A model generated the notes under the pieces. That model saw only the letters and a program-made list of their open reading frames with translations, was not told where the DNA came from and made no database searches. From Candidatus Parcubacteria bacterium (GTDB lineage Bacteria; Patescibacteriota; Minisyncoccia; Phycocordibacterales; SBAW01), in the NCBI GenBank assembly GCA_014379165.1, contig JACMMG010000032.1, positions 1 through 7,756 of the forward strand: a stretch of DNA of 7,756 nucleotides, read 5' to 3'. Shown here piece after piece: positions 1 through 6,585 of this stretch (positions within the stretch are counted from its first letter, which is position 1; every line of letters begins with the position of its first letter). The translations under genes were made by a program, and so were the position numbers.

Positions 1-1616
1 ATAATCACAAACATACCTTCTTGTGCCAACACCGTTCTGTCGCGGATAACAACTTCTTGAATATCTCCAATAGAAAAACCGTCCACAAGTCGTAGGCCGT
101 TTGGTGCCATTTCTTTGAGGCGTACTATTTTCTGGCCTTCGTCCTGAATTTCTATAACCGCGCCGTTGTCCGGAACAATGATTTCGTCTTCGCTTCTTCC
201 ACAAGCTTTAGCAATGTCAGCATGCACTCGAAGCATGTAATGATAGCCGTGCAGTGGCATGAAAAAGCGCGGGTTGATACGCGAGTGTATCCAGAATGTC
301 TCGTCGCGATTCGCGTGGCCTGAGGAGTGCACGTCCATCTGGTCGCGATGAATAATGCGCGCGCCCTGACGGGAAAGATTGTCTTTGAGTTTCTGCACGC
401 TTCGTTCATTGCCTGGCACAATTGAAGAGGAGAGTACAACAACGTCTCCTTTTTTGATTTTGACGTATTTATGTGTTTTCACCGCAATGCGCATGAGCGC
501 GGCAAATTCATCGCCCTGAGCGCCTGTTGCTAGTACCATTATTTTGCTGTCTGGAAGGCTATCGAGTTCTTCGGGACCGATAAACGTCTTTTCAGAAACT
601 TTTAGAAGTCCCAAGTGCTTTACAATCTCGAGGTTTATTTTCATGCTGCGACCTTCCACCAGCACTTTGCGTCCAACACGCTCGGCTTGTTCCACAATGC
701 GCATAAGGCGCTCCAATTGGGAAGAGAAGGTGCCGATGATAAGGCGGCCTTGGGTTGATGCAATAATGTCGTCCATCGTTTTACGTACAACCGATTCCGG
801 CAAAGAAAATCCCGGTTTTTCGGCATTGGTTGAGTCTGCGGCGAGAAAGAGCACTTTCTTATCCTTAAAATAAGAGAATTCTTTTTCTTCGGCTTCTGTT
901 GGGACGCCGTTTACATGATCGAGCTTGAGGTCGCCGGTAAATACCATAACGCCATACGGAGTTTCGATAATGACGCCCATTGCGTCGGGGATAGTGTGTG
1001 TCACCGAGAAAAAGCGGATCTTAAGATCACCTGCACGGATGCTGTCATCTTTTTCCACTTCGTGAATATCGAGCGGCTTCAGATGAGGAAATTCCTCCTG
1101 ACGCTTGCGGATCATGACGGAGGTTAACCGCCGAGTAAAAATCGGCGGATAGCCGATGCGGTCGATAATGTAGGGAATGCCGCCGATATGGTCGAGGTGT
1201 CCGTGCGTAATGAAGAGCCCGCGGATTTTTGACACACGGTCTTCAAGGTATTTGGTGTTCGGCAGAATATAGTCGATACCTGGTGTGTCATCCTCGCGGA
1301 ATTGGAAACCGGCATCAACGACAATAATGTCGTCGCCGTATTCTATCGCTGTCATATTGCGGCCGATCTCTTCGACGCCGCCAAGTGGAATAATGCGGAT
1401 ATTACCTGGTTCAAGAGGTGGTATCTTTTCTTCGCCATTGCCGTTTTGCGCTTCCGACATGTCTCGGGGAGCGAAAGTCTGCTGCGGGCGTCGGCCGCCC
1501 CGTTCGCGCAAACCGCGATGCGAAGGACCTCCTTTATTATTGCTGCGGGAAAAATGTCTGCCGCCGCGATCGCGGCCCTTTCCGCCTCCTTTGGCGGGTG
1601 GTTGCTGTTCGTTCAT
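1..1616 (-). CDS. rnj: Ribonuclease J, metallo-beta-lactamase/beta-CASP RNase (3' end outside window)
   Basis: RNase J is a cytoplasmic zinc-dependent enzyme that combines endonuclease and 5'-to-3' exonuclease activity and acts in mRNA decay and rRNA maturation. I translated 538 codons from the ATG at 1616-1614, uninterrupted to the window start. The metallo-beta-lactamase core begins near residue 72 (IRIIPLGGVEEIG). Visible metal-site motifs are HGHLDH (138-143), H207 in SVTHTIPD, D229 in TGDLKLD, VHSSGHA (429-435) and H456 in PLHGYHYML. The family usually has PVHGE at the last motif; here Tyr follows HG. Residues 1-70 are an extension with about 13 Gly and 10 Arg that looks disordered. An in-frame TAG three codons upstream makes this ATG the first possible one; Met53 is an alternative that would drop most of the extension. 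No Shine-Dalgarno motif precedes the ATG. It is probably the last visible gene of the secG operon. The C-terminal domain is only partly present. The family call is firm. Confidence 0.95.
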   Translation of the reverse strand, partial: MNEQQPPAKGGGKGRDRGGRHFSRSNNKGGPSHRGLRERGGRRPQQTFAPRDMSEAQNGNGEEKIPPLEPGNIRIIPLGGVEEIGRNMTAIEYGDDIIVVDAGFQFREDDTPGIDYILPNTKYLEDRVSKIRGLFITHGHLDHIGGIPYIIDRIGYPPIFTRRLTSVMIRKRQEEFPHLKPLDIHEVEKDDSIRAGDLKIRFFSVTHTIPDAMGVIIETPYGVMVFTGDLKLDHVNGVPTEAEEKEFSYFKDKKVLFLAADSTNAEKPGFSLPESVVRKTMDDIIASTQGRLIIGTFSSQLERLMRIVEQAERVGRKVLVEGRSMKINLEIVKHLGLLKVSEKTFIGPEELDSLPDSKIMVLATGAQGDEFAALMRIAVKTHKYVKIKKGDVVVLSSSIVPGNERSVQKLKDNLSRQGARIIHRDQMDVHSSGHANRDETFWIHSRINPRFFMPLHGYHYMLRVHADIAKACGRSEDEIIVPDNGAVIEIQDEGQKIVRLKEMAPNGLRLVDGFSIGDIQEVVIRDRTVLAQEGMFVI

Positions 1617-1658
1617 ATGGTACTAGTAGCGAATAAATAATTAATTTTTTATCAAGTG

Positions 1659-3437
1659 TTAGCGGGAAGCAAAAAACGGCCACACATATTCAGTTTCCCG
1701 ATGCCATAGATTGGCATTCAAAAAGCGGTCGCTCGGTCTCCCGATGAAGCCAAGATCAAGCCCCTCAATGTCGTTAGGCACAATATACACGAAATCGGGC
1801 GCATAGAGAAATACGGCAGGAATGTCTTTTTGAAGTTCTTCTTCAAACGTAGTGTAAAGCGCTTTGCGCTCCTCGTCAGTCCCTGTGGCGCGCAGACTCT
1901 CAAGAGCCTCATCCGCGGTAGGGTTTGCATAGAGAGCCACGTTAAGGCCTGGGTCGTTTCGCTGAGATGAATGCCAAAAGGCGAACAAATCGAGCTCGCG
2001 GCCGACGACTTCGCCAAAAAGAAGCGCATCGTATTTGCGCGGTCGTATTACATTTTGCGAAAGGTCGCCCTGGTCGAATATCTGTACCTCTACATCCGCA
2101 CCCATGCGTGTCCAGGAGTCGGCAACTGCCTCGGCCGCTGCGCGCAACTCCGGTACATTGCCAGTCGAAAGAGTTATTGAAAGGGTAGTAGTCTGCGCTT
2201 TGCTTCCTGTGCCGACTGTTTTTGTAAGCACACCGTCGTCTCCTAACTTCCATCCTTTTTTAATCAACATCTGCTGGGCTGTAATGGAAGGGTCAGCTTC
2301 AGCTGATGTAGCAAGGGCGCTTGCGCTCGAAGTGCCCGCGGCCAACGCGCTTTGGAGCATAGTAGGCGGCACAGGGCTCTCAAGCGCTTCTCCATACCCG
2401 CCAAGGACATCTGAAATAAGCTCCTCTCGATCTATTGCCGCTTGCAGCGCTGCGCGTACGTCATGATCGCGCAATACTATAGACTGATTTTGATTGAAGA
2501 ATACGCCGAATACGCGATTAAGGGTCGACTTTTCGATATGCAGATTGTCTAAATCCACAAGTGCTGCTGGTGAAAAGCCGCTTGCCGCCTCTACGTCGCC
2601 GTTTTTAAGCGCAGTAGCAAGTGCATTCTCGCTCTGATAAAAGCGCAACGTGATTTGTGCGAGGTAGGGTTTGCCAAGCGCATATCCTGCAAACGGCAAA
2701 AGCTCATACGAAGCAGGGATACCTGAGGGTGTGCGTGAAATCGAATTGATGCGGAACGGCCCAGAGCCTATCGGCGAAGTGTTGAGATTGCTGAATGGAA
2801 ACTCTTCGTCACTGACCGTCTGCCATAAGTGCGAAGGTAGAATGCCTAAAGAAAGATTCTCGACGAATGGCGCGTAGCTATTTTTAAGCGTAAAGCGTAC
2901 GGTAAATTCGTCTACCTTCTCAATAACAACACCCTCCCAGTTGGCTCGCACGGGACTTTTTACTGCCGCATTTTGAGCTTTCGTTATTGTAAATACAACG
3001 TCGTTGGCGGTTACCGGGCTACCATCATGAAAGGTGGCGTTCTTTCTCAGCATAAATGTATAGGTTTTTCCGTCAGAAGATACTTCATATTCTTGTGCCA
3101 AGTCCGGAATATATGTTCCTTCAGACGTTGGTCTTAAAAGTCCGGAATATACAAGCTCGGTTAAGTCATGGTCTGCATCTGAAATAGCAAGCAGAGGATT
3201 GATGAATCGGGGCGAGCCGATAACCCCTTCGGTAAGAGAACCCCCATGTGCTGGCACGGCGATAATAAGCGAGTCGTTAAGTATGAAAAGAAGCGCCCCG
3301 GAACTTAAGACAAGAAGCGTTGCAAAAAATAAAAAAAGAGATCGTCCGGTCACGGACAAAGAGCGATAGGTATCCTGAGCCGTATCTAGAAGCGGGATAT
3401 ACACTGACCGTGACGCGAGGCGCCAGAGTTTACGCAT
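1659..3437 (-). CDS. Family 5 extracellular solute-binding protein (peptide/nickel ABC type), membrane-anchored
   Basis: This 592-residue protein belongs to the DppA/OppA-like family (SBP_bac_5), which captures oligopeptides or similar ligands outside the membrane for an ABC importer. Residues 1-32 are basic and presumably cytoplasmic. One hydrophobic segment (about 33-55) follows, then the binding domain from about 66. Typical family blocks are visible: YEVSSDGKTYTF then LRKNATFHDGSPVTANDVVF (about 117-149), GSGPFRI near 225, and a C-terminal block ending in RFLNANLWHRE. A Ser/Ala-rich stretch lies near residues 365-385. There is no lipobox cysteine, so it is probably held by an uncleaved transmembrane helix rather than by lipid. 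No permease or ATPase gene is adjacent, so the transport partner and ligand are unknown. The ATG has no Shine-Dalgarno motif. It lies 29 bases after secG and 42 before the RNase J gene, consistent with co-transcription. Confidence 0.9.
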   Translation of the reverse strand: MRKLWRLASRSVYIPLLDTAQDTYRSLSVTGRSLFLFFATLLVLSSGALLFILNDSLIIAVPAHGGSLTEGVIGSPRFINPLLAISDADHDLTELVYSGLLRPTSEGTYIPDLAQEYEVSSDGKTYTFMLRKNATFHDGSPVTANDVVFTITKAQNAAVKSPVRANWEGVVIEKVDEFTVRFTLKNSYAPFVENLSLGILPSHLWQTVSDEEFPFSNLNTSPIGSGPFRINSISRTPSGIPASYELLPFAGYALGKPYLAQITLRFYQSENALATALKNGDVEAASGFSPAALVDLDNLHIEKSTLNRVFGVFFNQNQSIVLRDHDVRAALQAAIDREELISDVLGGYGEALESPVPPTMLQSALAAGTSSASALATSAEADPSITAQQMLIKKGWKLGDDGVLTKTVGTGSKAQTTTLSITLSTGNVPELRAAAEAVADSWTRMGADVEVQIFDQGDLSQNVIRPRKYDALLFGEVVGRELDLFAFWHSSQRNDPGLNVALYANPTADEALESLRATGTDEERKALYTTFEEELQKDIPAVFLYAPDFVYIVPNDIEGLDLGFIGRPSDRFLNANLWHRETEYVWPFFASR

Positions 3438-3466
3438 AAAGCTAAACTAATCTTGTAAACTTTTTC

Positions 3467-3697
3467 TTATTGAATGACGAGTGCTAGGAACGAGGAAAGC
3501 GCGAGTAAAGCGCCTAACGCGATGGTCGCGTAGAAGAGGTACTTTTCCGAGCCGCGGCGCGTATGGTAGCCGGCAGAGAAATTGTCGCCGCCAAATGCGC
3601 CGCCAATACTTGCTCCCGTCTGCTGCAATAGCACACAGCCCACTACCAACACCGAGAGAACCACTTGTATATAGGGGAGTATCCCCGCTATCGTCAT
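3467..3697 (-). CDS. secG: Protein translocase subunit SecG
   Basis: SecG is a small membrane subunit of the SecYEG channel that assists SecA-driven export. The predicted protein has 76 residues from the ATG at 3697. It shows the family layout of two hydrophobic segments (about 5-25 and 54-75) joined by a loop. The hallmark LLQQTGASIGGAFGGDNF lies at the end of helix 1, and HTRRGSEKYLFYAT leads into helix 2. A GTG at 3715 would add six residues (VIGLSV). I prefer the ATG because AGGG lies 9 bases upstream of it and because the GTG has no ribosome-binding motif. There is no other in-frame start before the stop codon at 3763-3761. It is the first gene of the minus-strand operon, followed after 29 bases by the solute-binding protein. 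A larger overlapping frame at 3447-3737 encodes no recognisable protein. Confidence 0.92.
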   Translation of the reverse strand: MTIAGILPYIQVVLSVLVVGCVLLQQTGASIGGAFGGDNFSAGYHTRRGSEKYLFYATIALGALLALSSFLALVIQ

Positions 3698-3739
3698 TAC
3701 AGATAACCCTATCACAACACGATTTTTGCCGCAACATCC

Positions 3740-3769
3740 TTGACGATAGAGCGTTTTTTTCTATATACT
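3740..3769 (+). promoter_or_regulatory. Sigma70-type promoter of groES-groEL
   Basis: TTGACG (3740-3745) is separated by 18 bases, including a T7 tract, from TATACT (3764-3769). Both boxes are one mismatch from the sigma70 consensus. Transcription would start near 3776, giving a groES leader of about 45 bases. The TATATA at 3762-3767 is symmetric and could also serve as the -10 box for the divergent secG operon, but I see no good -35 box on that strand. No CIRCE inverted repeat (TTAGCACTC-N9-GAGTGCTAA) is present between 3716 and 3820, so HrcA control as in many groE operons is not supported. Confidence 0.6.
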
Positions 3770-3820
3770 GCGGCCCACTAAGATTAATCAGTTGGTTTAT
3801 CGGCTATCGTTTAAAACACT

Positions 3821-4219
3821 ATGAAAAAGAAGAAAAAAGGTCCAAAAAAAGCAAAAAAAATGGTCAAAAAATCAGCTAAGAAAACGGTCAAAAAGAGCGC
3901 GCCGATTCCTGCTAACAAATCTGGCATACAGCCTCTTTCTGACAGGGTAGTTTTAAAGCCCCTTTCAAAAGAAGAGATGAGTACTACCACTTCGTTTGGC
4001 ATCATCATTCCCGAAACAGTTGAGAAAGAAAAGCCTGAACAGGGAATCGTGGTGGCGGTTGGTCCCGGCAAAGTCGGCGATGACAATGAAGTTGTTCCTA
4101 TGTCTGTCAAAGTCGGTGACAAGGTAATGTTTTCTAAATACGGTTTTGACGAAGTAAAGGTAGGTGGGGTGGAATATTATATCGTCTCCGAAAGCAATAT
4201 ATTAGCGGTCCTTAAATAA
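3821..4219 (+). CDS. groES: Co-chaperonin GroES with Lys-rich N-terminal extension
   Basis: GroES forms the heptameric lid of the GroEL folding chamber. The protein has 132 residues, against roughly 95 for the family. The GroES fold starts near residue 35 (GIQPLSDRVVLKP). The mobile loop that docks on GroEL is about 50-72, with the hydrophobic GIII tripeptide at 60-63. AVGPGKV (79-85) and VKVGDKVMF followed by SKYG (97-108) are conserved, and the protein ends in SESNILAVLK. Residues 1-27 contain 15 Lys and no acidic residue, with a KKSA/KKT-like repeat. The extension cannot be removed by choosing a later start: the only in-frame starts before the core are ATG 3821 and ATG 3860, and the latter still leaves about 21 extra residues. 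The coding DNA has A7 and A8 runs (A8 at 3852-3859). There is no Shine-Dalgarno motif. It is co-transcribed with groEL, 34 bases downstream. Confidence 0.95.
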   Translation: MKKKKKGPKKAKKMVKKSAKKTVKKSAPIPANKSGIQPLSDRVVLKPLSKEEMSTTTSFGIIIPETVEKEKPEQGIVVAVGPGKVGDDNEVVPMSVKVGDKVMFSKYGFDEVKVGGVEYYIVSESNILAVLK

Positions 4220-4225
4220 AGGAGG
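4220..4225 (+). promoter_or_regulatory. Strong Shine-Dalgarno motif, misplaced upstream of groEL
   Basis: AGGAGG directly follows the groES stop codon and is the strongest anti-16S match in the intergenic regions. The groEL ATG is 28 bases further on, well beyond the usual 5-10. An in-frame TAA at 4230-4232 rules out an upstream extension of groEL, and no ATG, GTG or TTG lies at normal spacing. It may be a standby site, a reinitiation aid after groES, or non-functional. Confidence 0.45.
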
Positions 4226-4253
4226 ATAATAACGGTCAAATAATTTTCTGAAT

Positions 4254-5912
4254 ATGGCAAAACAAATTCTTTTCGGAACGAATGCGCGTCGAGCGCTTAA
4301 AAATGGTCTTGATAAGGCAGCTCTTGCCGTTAAGGTAACGCTTGGTCCCCGCGGCAGAAACGTGGCGCTCGATAAAGGGTATGGAGGACCGACCATCACT
4401 AACGATGGTGTTTCAATCGCAAAAGAAATCTCTCTTTCAAACAAGTTTGAAAACATGGGAGCGGAAATCGTAAAGGAAGTGGCAAGCAAAACCAATGACA
4501 TTGCAGGAGACGGCACTACGACCTCAGTCGTACTTTTGCAGGCGATCGTAGAAGAGGGGATGAAGCATACCGAAGCGGGACTTTCCGCTATGGGTGTGCG
4601 CTCTGGCATTGAAAAGGCTTCGGGAGAAGCGGTCGCTGCCCTTCGCGCGCTTGCAAAAAAAATACAGAATGACGATGAAATTCGCCAAGTGGCGACTATC
4701 TCTGCTGAATCAGAAGAAATAGGCTCGATCATTGCCGACACGATAAAAGAAGTGGGCAAGGACGGTGTCGTAACGGTTGAAGAAAGCCAGTCGCTTGGCA
4801 TTGAAAAGGAAGTGGTAGAAGGCCTCGAGTTTGACCGCGGCTATGTAAGCGCATATATGGTTACTGACGCTTCGCGCATGGAAGCAGCATATACTGATCC
4901 TGACATTCTGATTACGGATAAAAAAATAAGTTCAATACAAGAAATATTGCCCTTGCTTGAAAAGTTGGCTCAAAAAGGCAGAAAGCAGCTTGTCATAATC
5001 GCAGAAGACATCGACGGCGAGGCTCTTACCACGCTTATTGTTAATAAACTGCGCGCTGCGTTTAATACTGTTGCAGTGAAGGCGCCAGGCTATGGCGACC
5101 GGAAGAAGGAAATGCTTGCCGATATTGCCGCTATAACCGGAGGAAAAGTAATTTCAGAAGAAGTCGGCCTGAAACTGGAAGATACAACATATGAAATGCT
5201 TGGCCGTGCAAGCAAAGTCATTGCTACCAAAGACAAGACTGTAATCGTGGGCGGCAAAGGAGATAAAAAAGATATTAATTCCCGCATTACACAAATCCGC
5301 GCGCAGATTGCGGAGACGACTTCAAAATTCGATAAGGAAAAACTGGAAGAACGGTTGGCAAAACTCTCCGGTGGCGTAGCAGTTATCCGTGTGGGTGCCG
5401 CGACCGAAACGGAGATGAAGTATCTTAAGCTTAAAATCGAAGACGCGGTGAATGCGACTAAGGCCGCAATTGAAGAAGGTATTGTTGCGGGTGGTGGCGT
5501 AGCTTTTGTTAAAGCAGCGCAAAAAGTTGGGGAGAGTTTTGCCAAGGGAAAGGAAAAGATGTCCCCAGATGAGCGTGTTGGGTATGAAGTAGTGCTCAAA
5601 GCCCTTGAAATGCCTCTTCGCCAGAGTGCACAAAACTCGGGTGCAGACGCCGGCGTAATTGTTGAAAAGGTACGCGAAGGCAAAGGGAATGCCGGTTATG
5701 ACGCGCTAAAAAATGAAGTTGTTGCAGACATGATTCTAGCGGGTATTATCGATCCGGTAAAAGTTACTCGAACGGGACTTGAGCGCGCAGCATCTGCGGC
5801 CGCAATACTTCTTACAACTGAGGCCGCTATTGCCGATGAGCCAAAAGACGAAAAAGGAGGCCCTGCAATGCCTGGGGGCATGGGTGGCGGTATGGACGAC
5901 ATGGACTACTAA
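4254..5912 (+). CDS. groEL: Chaperonin GroEL
   Basis: GroEL is the 60-kDa ATP-driven chaperonin that forms a double heptameric ring and folds cytosolic proteins with GroES. The protein has 552 residues, close to the usual 545-550, and begins with the canonical MAKQILFG. Seen in order: the equatorial ATP site with VTLGPRGRNV (28-37), TNDG (49-52) and GDGTTT (85-90); the apical domain around 190-375; the hinge and catalytic region IEDAVNATKAAIEEG with D397 (matching E. coli D398); VAGGG (411-415); D500 in GIIDPVKVTR. The tail is GGM-rich (GGMGGGMDDMDY), typical of group I chaperonins. No key residue is missing and no frameshift is seen. It follows groES by 34 bases. Long antisense frames across it are codon shadows. 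lemA follows after 18 bases. Confidence 0.98.
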   Translation: MAKQILFGTNARRALKNGLDKAALAVKVTLGPRGRNVALDKGYGGPTITNDGVSIAKEISLSNKFENMGAEIVKEVASKTNDIAGDGTTTSVVLLQAIVEEGMKHTEAGLSAMGVRSGIEKASGEAVAALRALAKKIQNDDEIRQVATISAESEEIGSIIADTIKEVGKDGVVTVEESQSLGIEKEVVEGLEFDRGYVSAYMVTDASRMEAAYTDPDILITDKKISSIQEILPLLEKLAQKGRKQLVIIAEDIDGEALTTLIVNKLRAAFNTVAVKAPGYGDRKKEMLADIAAITGGKVISEEVGLKLEDTTYEMLGRASKVIATKDKTVIVGGKGDKKDINSRITQIRAQIAETTSKFDKEKLEERLAKLSGGVAVIRVGAATETEMKYLKLKIEDAVNATKAAIEEGIVAGGGVAFVKAAQKVGESFAKGKEKMSPDERVGYEVVLKALEMPLRQSAQNSGADAGVIVEKVREGKGNAGYDALKNEVVADMILAGIIDPVKVTRTGLERAASAAAILLTTEAAIADEPKDEKGGPAMPGGMGGGMDDMDY

Positions 5913-5915
5913 AAA

Positions 5916-5924
5916 TGCTATACT
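5916..5924 (+). promoter_or_regulatory. Extended -10 promoter immediately before lemA
   Basis: TGC followed by TATACT forms an extended -10 element (TGN-TATAAT type) in the 18 bases between groEL and lemA. Initiation about seven bases downstream of the box would fall at 5931, the A of the lemA ATG, giving a leaderless message. No convincing -35 hexamer lies 16-18 bases upstream, as is common for extended -10 promoters. The -10 hexamer is identical to the one before groES. There is no Shine-Dalgarno motif before lemA. Start site and activity are inferred. Confidence 0.45.
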
Positions 5925-5930
5925 AAGAGT

Positions 5931-6494
5931 ATGACAATCCTCTACATAGTGCTTGGAGCAATAGTGCTCGTGGGCTTGTGGGCAGTCTTTGCGTATAATC
6001 GCTTTGTTGCTCTCATTCAACGTACAAAAGAAGCATGGTCTGACATCGACGTGCAGCTTAAGCGTCGCTACGACCTCATTCCGAACTTGGTGGAAACGGT
6101 TAAAGGCTATGCTACGCATGAAAAAGATGCCTTTGAAAGTGTCACGACCGCGCGAGCTCGTGCGATGAACGCTGGTGGCATTGCAGAAAAAGGAAAGGCG
6201 GAAAATATGCTCACCCAAGCTCTCGGAGGCATTTTTGCTATCGCCGAAGCGTATCCGGACCTCAAAGCTAACCAAAACTTTCTTGAGCTTCAACGCGAGC
6301 TTTCCGACACCGAAAATAAAATTCAGGCTGCTCGTCGCTTCTACAACGGCAACGTTCGCGACCTTAATACGGCAGTGCAGGTATTCCCAAGCAACATAAT
6401 TGCAGGAATGTTCCGCTTCGAGCCAAAAGAGTTCTTCGAGCTCGATGCCGACGAAGCGGCAGCCCGTGAACCGGTTAAGGTCAAATTCTCCTAG
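5931..6494 (+). CDS. lemA: LemA family membrane protein
   Basis: LemA proteins are small, single-pass membrane proteins with a long helical extracytoplasmic domain. Their biochemical role is not settled, but they often neighbour M48 proteases. The product has 187 residues, normal for the family. One N-terminal transmembrane helix (about 3-22) is followed by the signature AWSDIDVQLKRRYDLIPNLV (35-54) and VKGYATHE. Further conserved blocks are AEAYPDLKANQNFLELQ near 105-121, TENKIQAARRFYN near 127-139, and FPSNIIAGMF near 151-160. It lies 18 bases after groEL and 91 bases before htpX, so it may be read both from the groE promoter and from its own extended -10. The pairing with HtpX suggests a shared role in membrane protein quality control; this is inference from context. 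Confidence 0.95.
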   Translation: MTILYIVLGAIVLVGLWAVFAYNRFVALIQRTKEAWSDIDVQLKRRYDLIPNLVETVKGYATHEKDAFESVTTARARAMNAGGIAEKGKAENMLTQALGGIFAIAEAYPDLKANQNFLELQRELSDTENKIQAARRFYNGNVRDLNTAVQVFPSNIIAGMFRFEPKEFFELDADEAAAREPVKVKFS

Positions 6495-6550
6495 TTTCTT
6501 AAGGACGTGCAGGGGACGGAGTTTCATGAAATAATCAGCCTCCTGGCGCG

Positions 6551-6568
6551 TCTATAGGAGATTATAGA
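6551..6568 (+). promoter_or_regulatory. Inverted repeat with a Shine-Dalgarno loop, upstream of htpX
   Basis: TCTATA (6551-6556) and TATAGA (6563-6568) are perfect 6-base inverted repeats around the six-base loop GGAGAT. In RNA this would display a GGAG motif in the loop. As DNA it is an 18-base dyad that could bind a dimeric regulator or overlap a -10 box. The motif lies 25 bases from the htpX ATG. The rest of the 6495-6585 spacer holds a 10-base palindrome (TTTCATGAAA, 6522-6531) and no clear terminator. Confidence 0.35.
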
Positions 6569-6585
6569 TTGAGCAATATTTGTCC

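Noticed and set aside
1650..1658. TATCAAGTG shared with the htpX repeat units (7475-7483 and 7564-7572)
   Set aside because: Only nine bases, in a different orientation relative to its genes, with no shared surrounding structure.
3447..3737. 96-codon frame overlapping secG on the same strand
   Set aside because: Different frame from the clearly conserved SecG protein; the translation resembles no family.
4202..5683. Two antisense frames of nearly 200 codons within groEL
   Set aside because: Ser/Ala/Pro-rich translations without any family resemblance; shadows of groEL codons.
5736..6527. Long antisense frame (263 codons) across the groEL end and lemA
   Set aside because: It is fully covered by two well-conserved genes on the other strand, and its translation is low in recognisable structure; a codon-bias shadow.
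6526..6534. Two-codon minimal ORF (ATG AAA TAA) preceded by a purine-rich stretch in the lemA-htpX spacer
   Set aside because: Such short frames arise often by chance, and nothing else supports a regulatory role.
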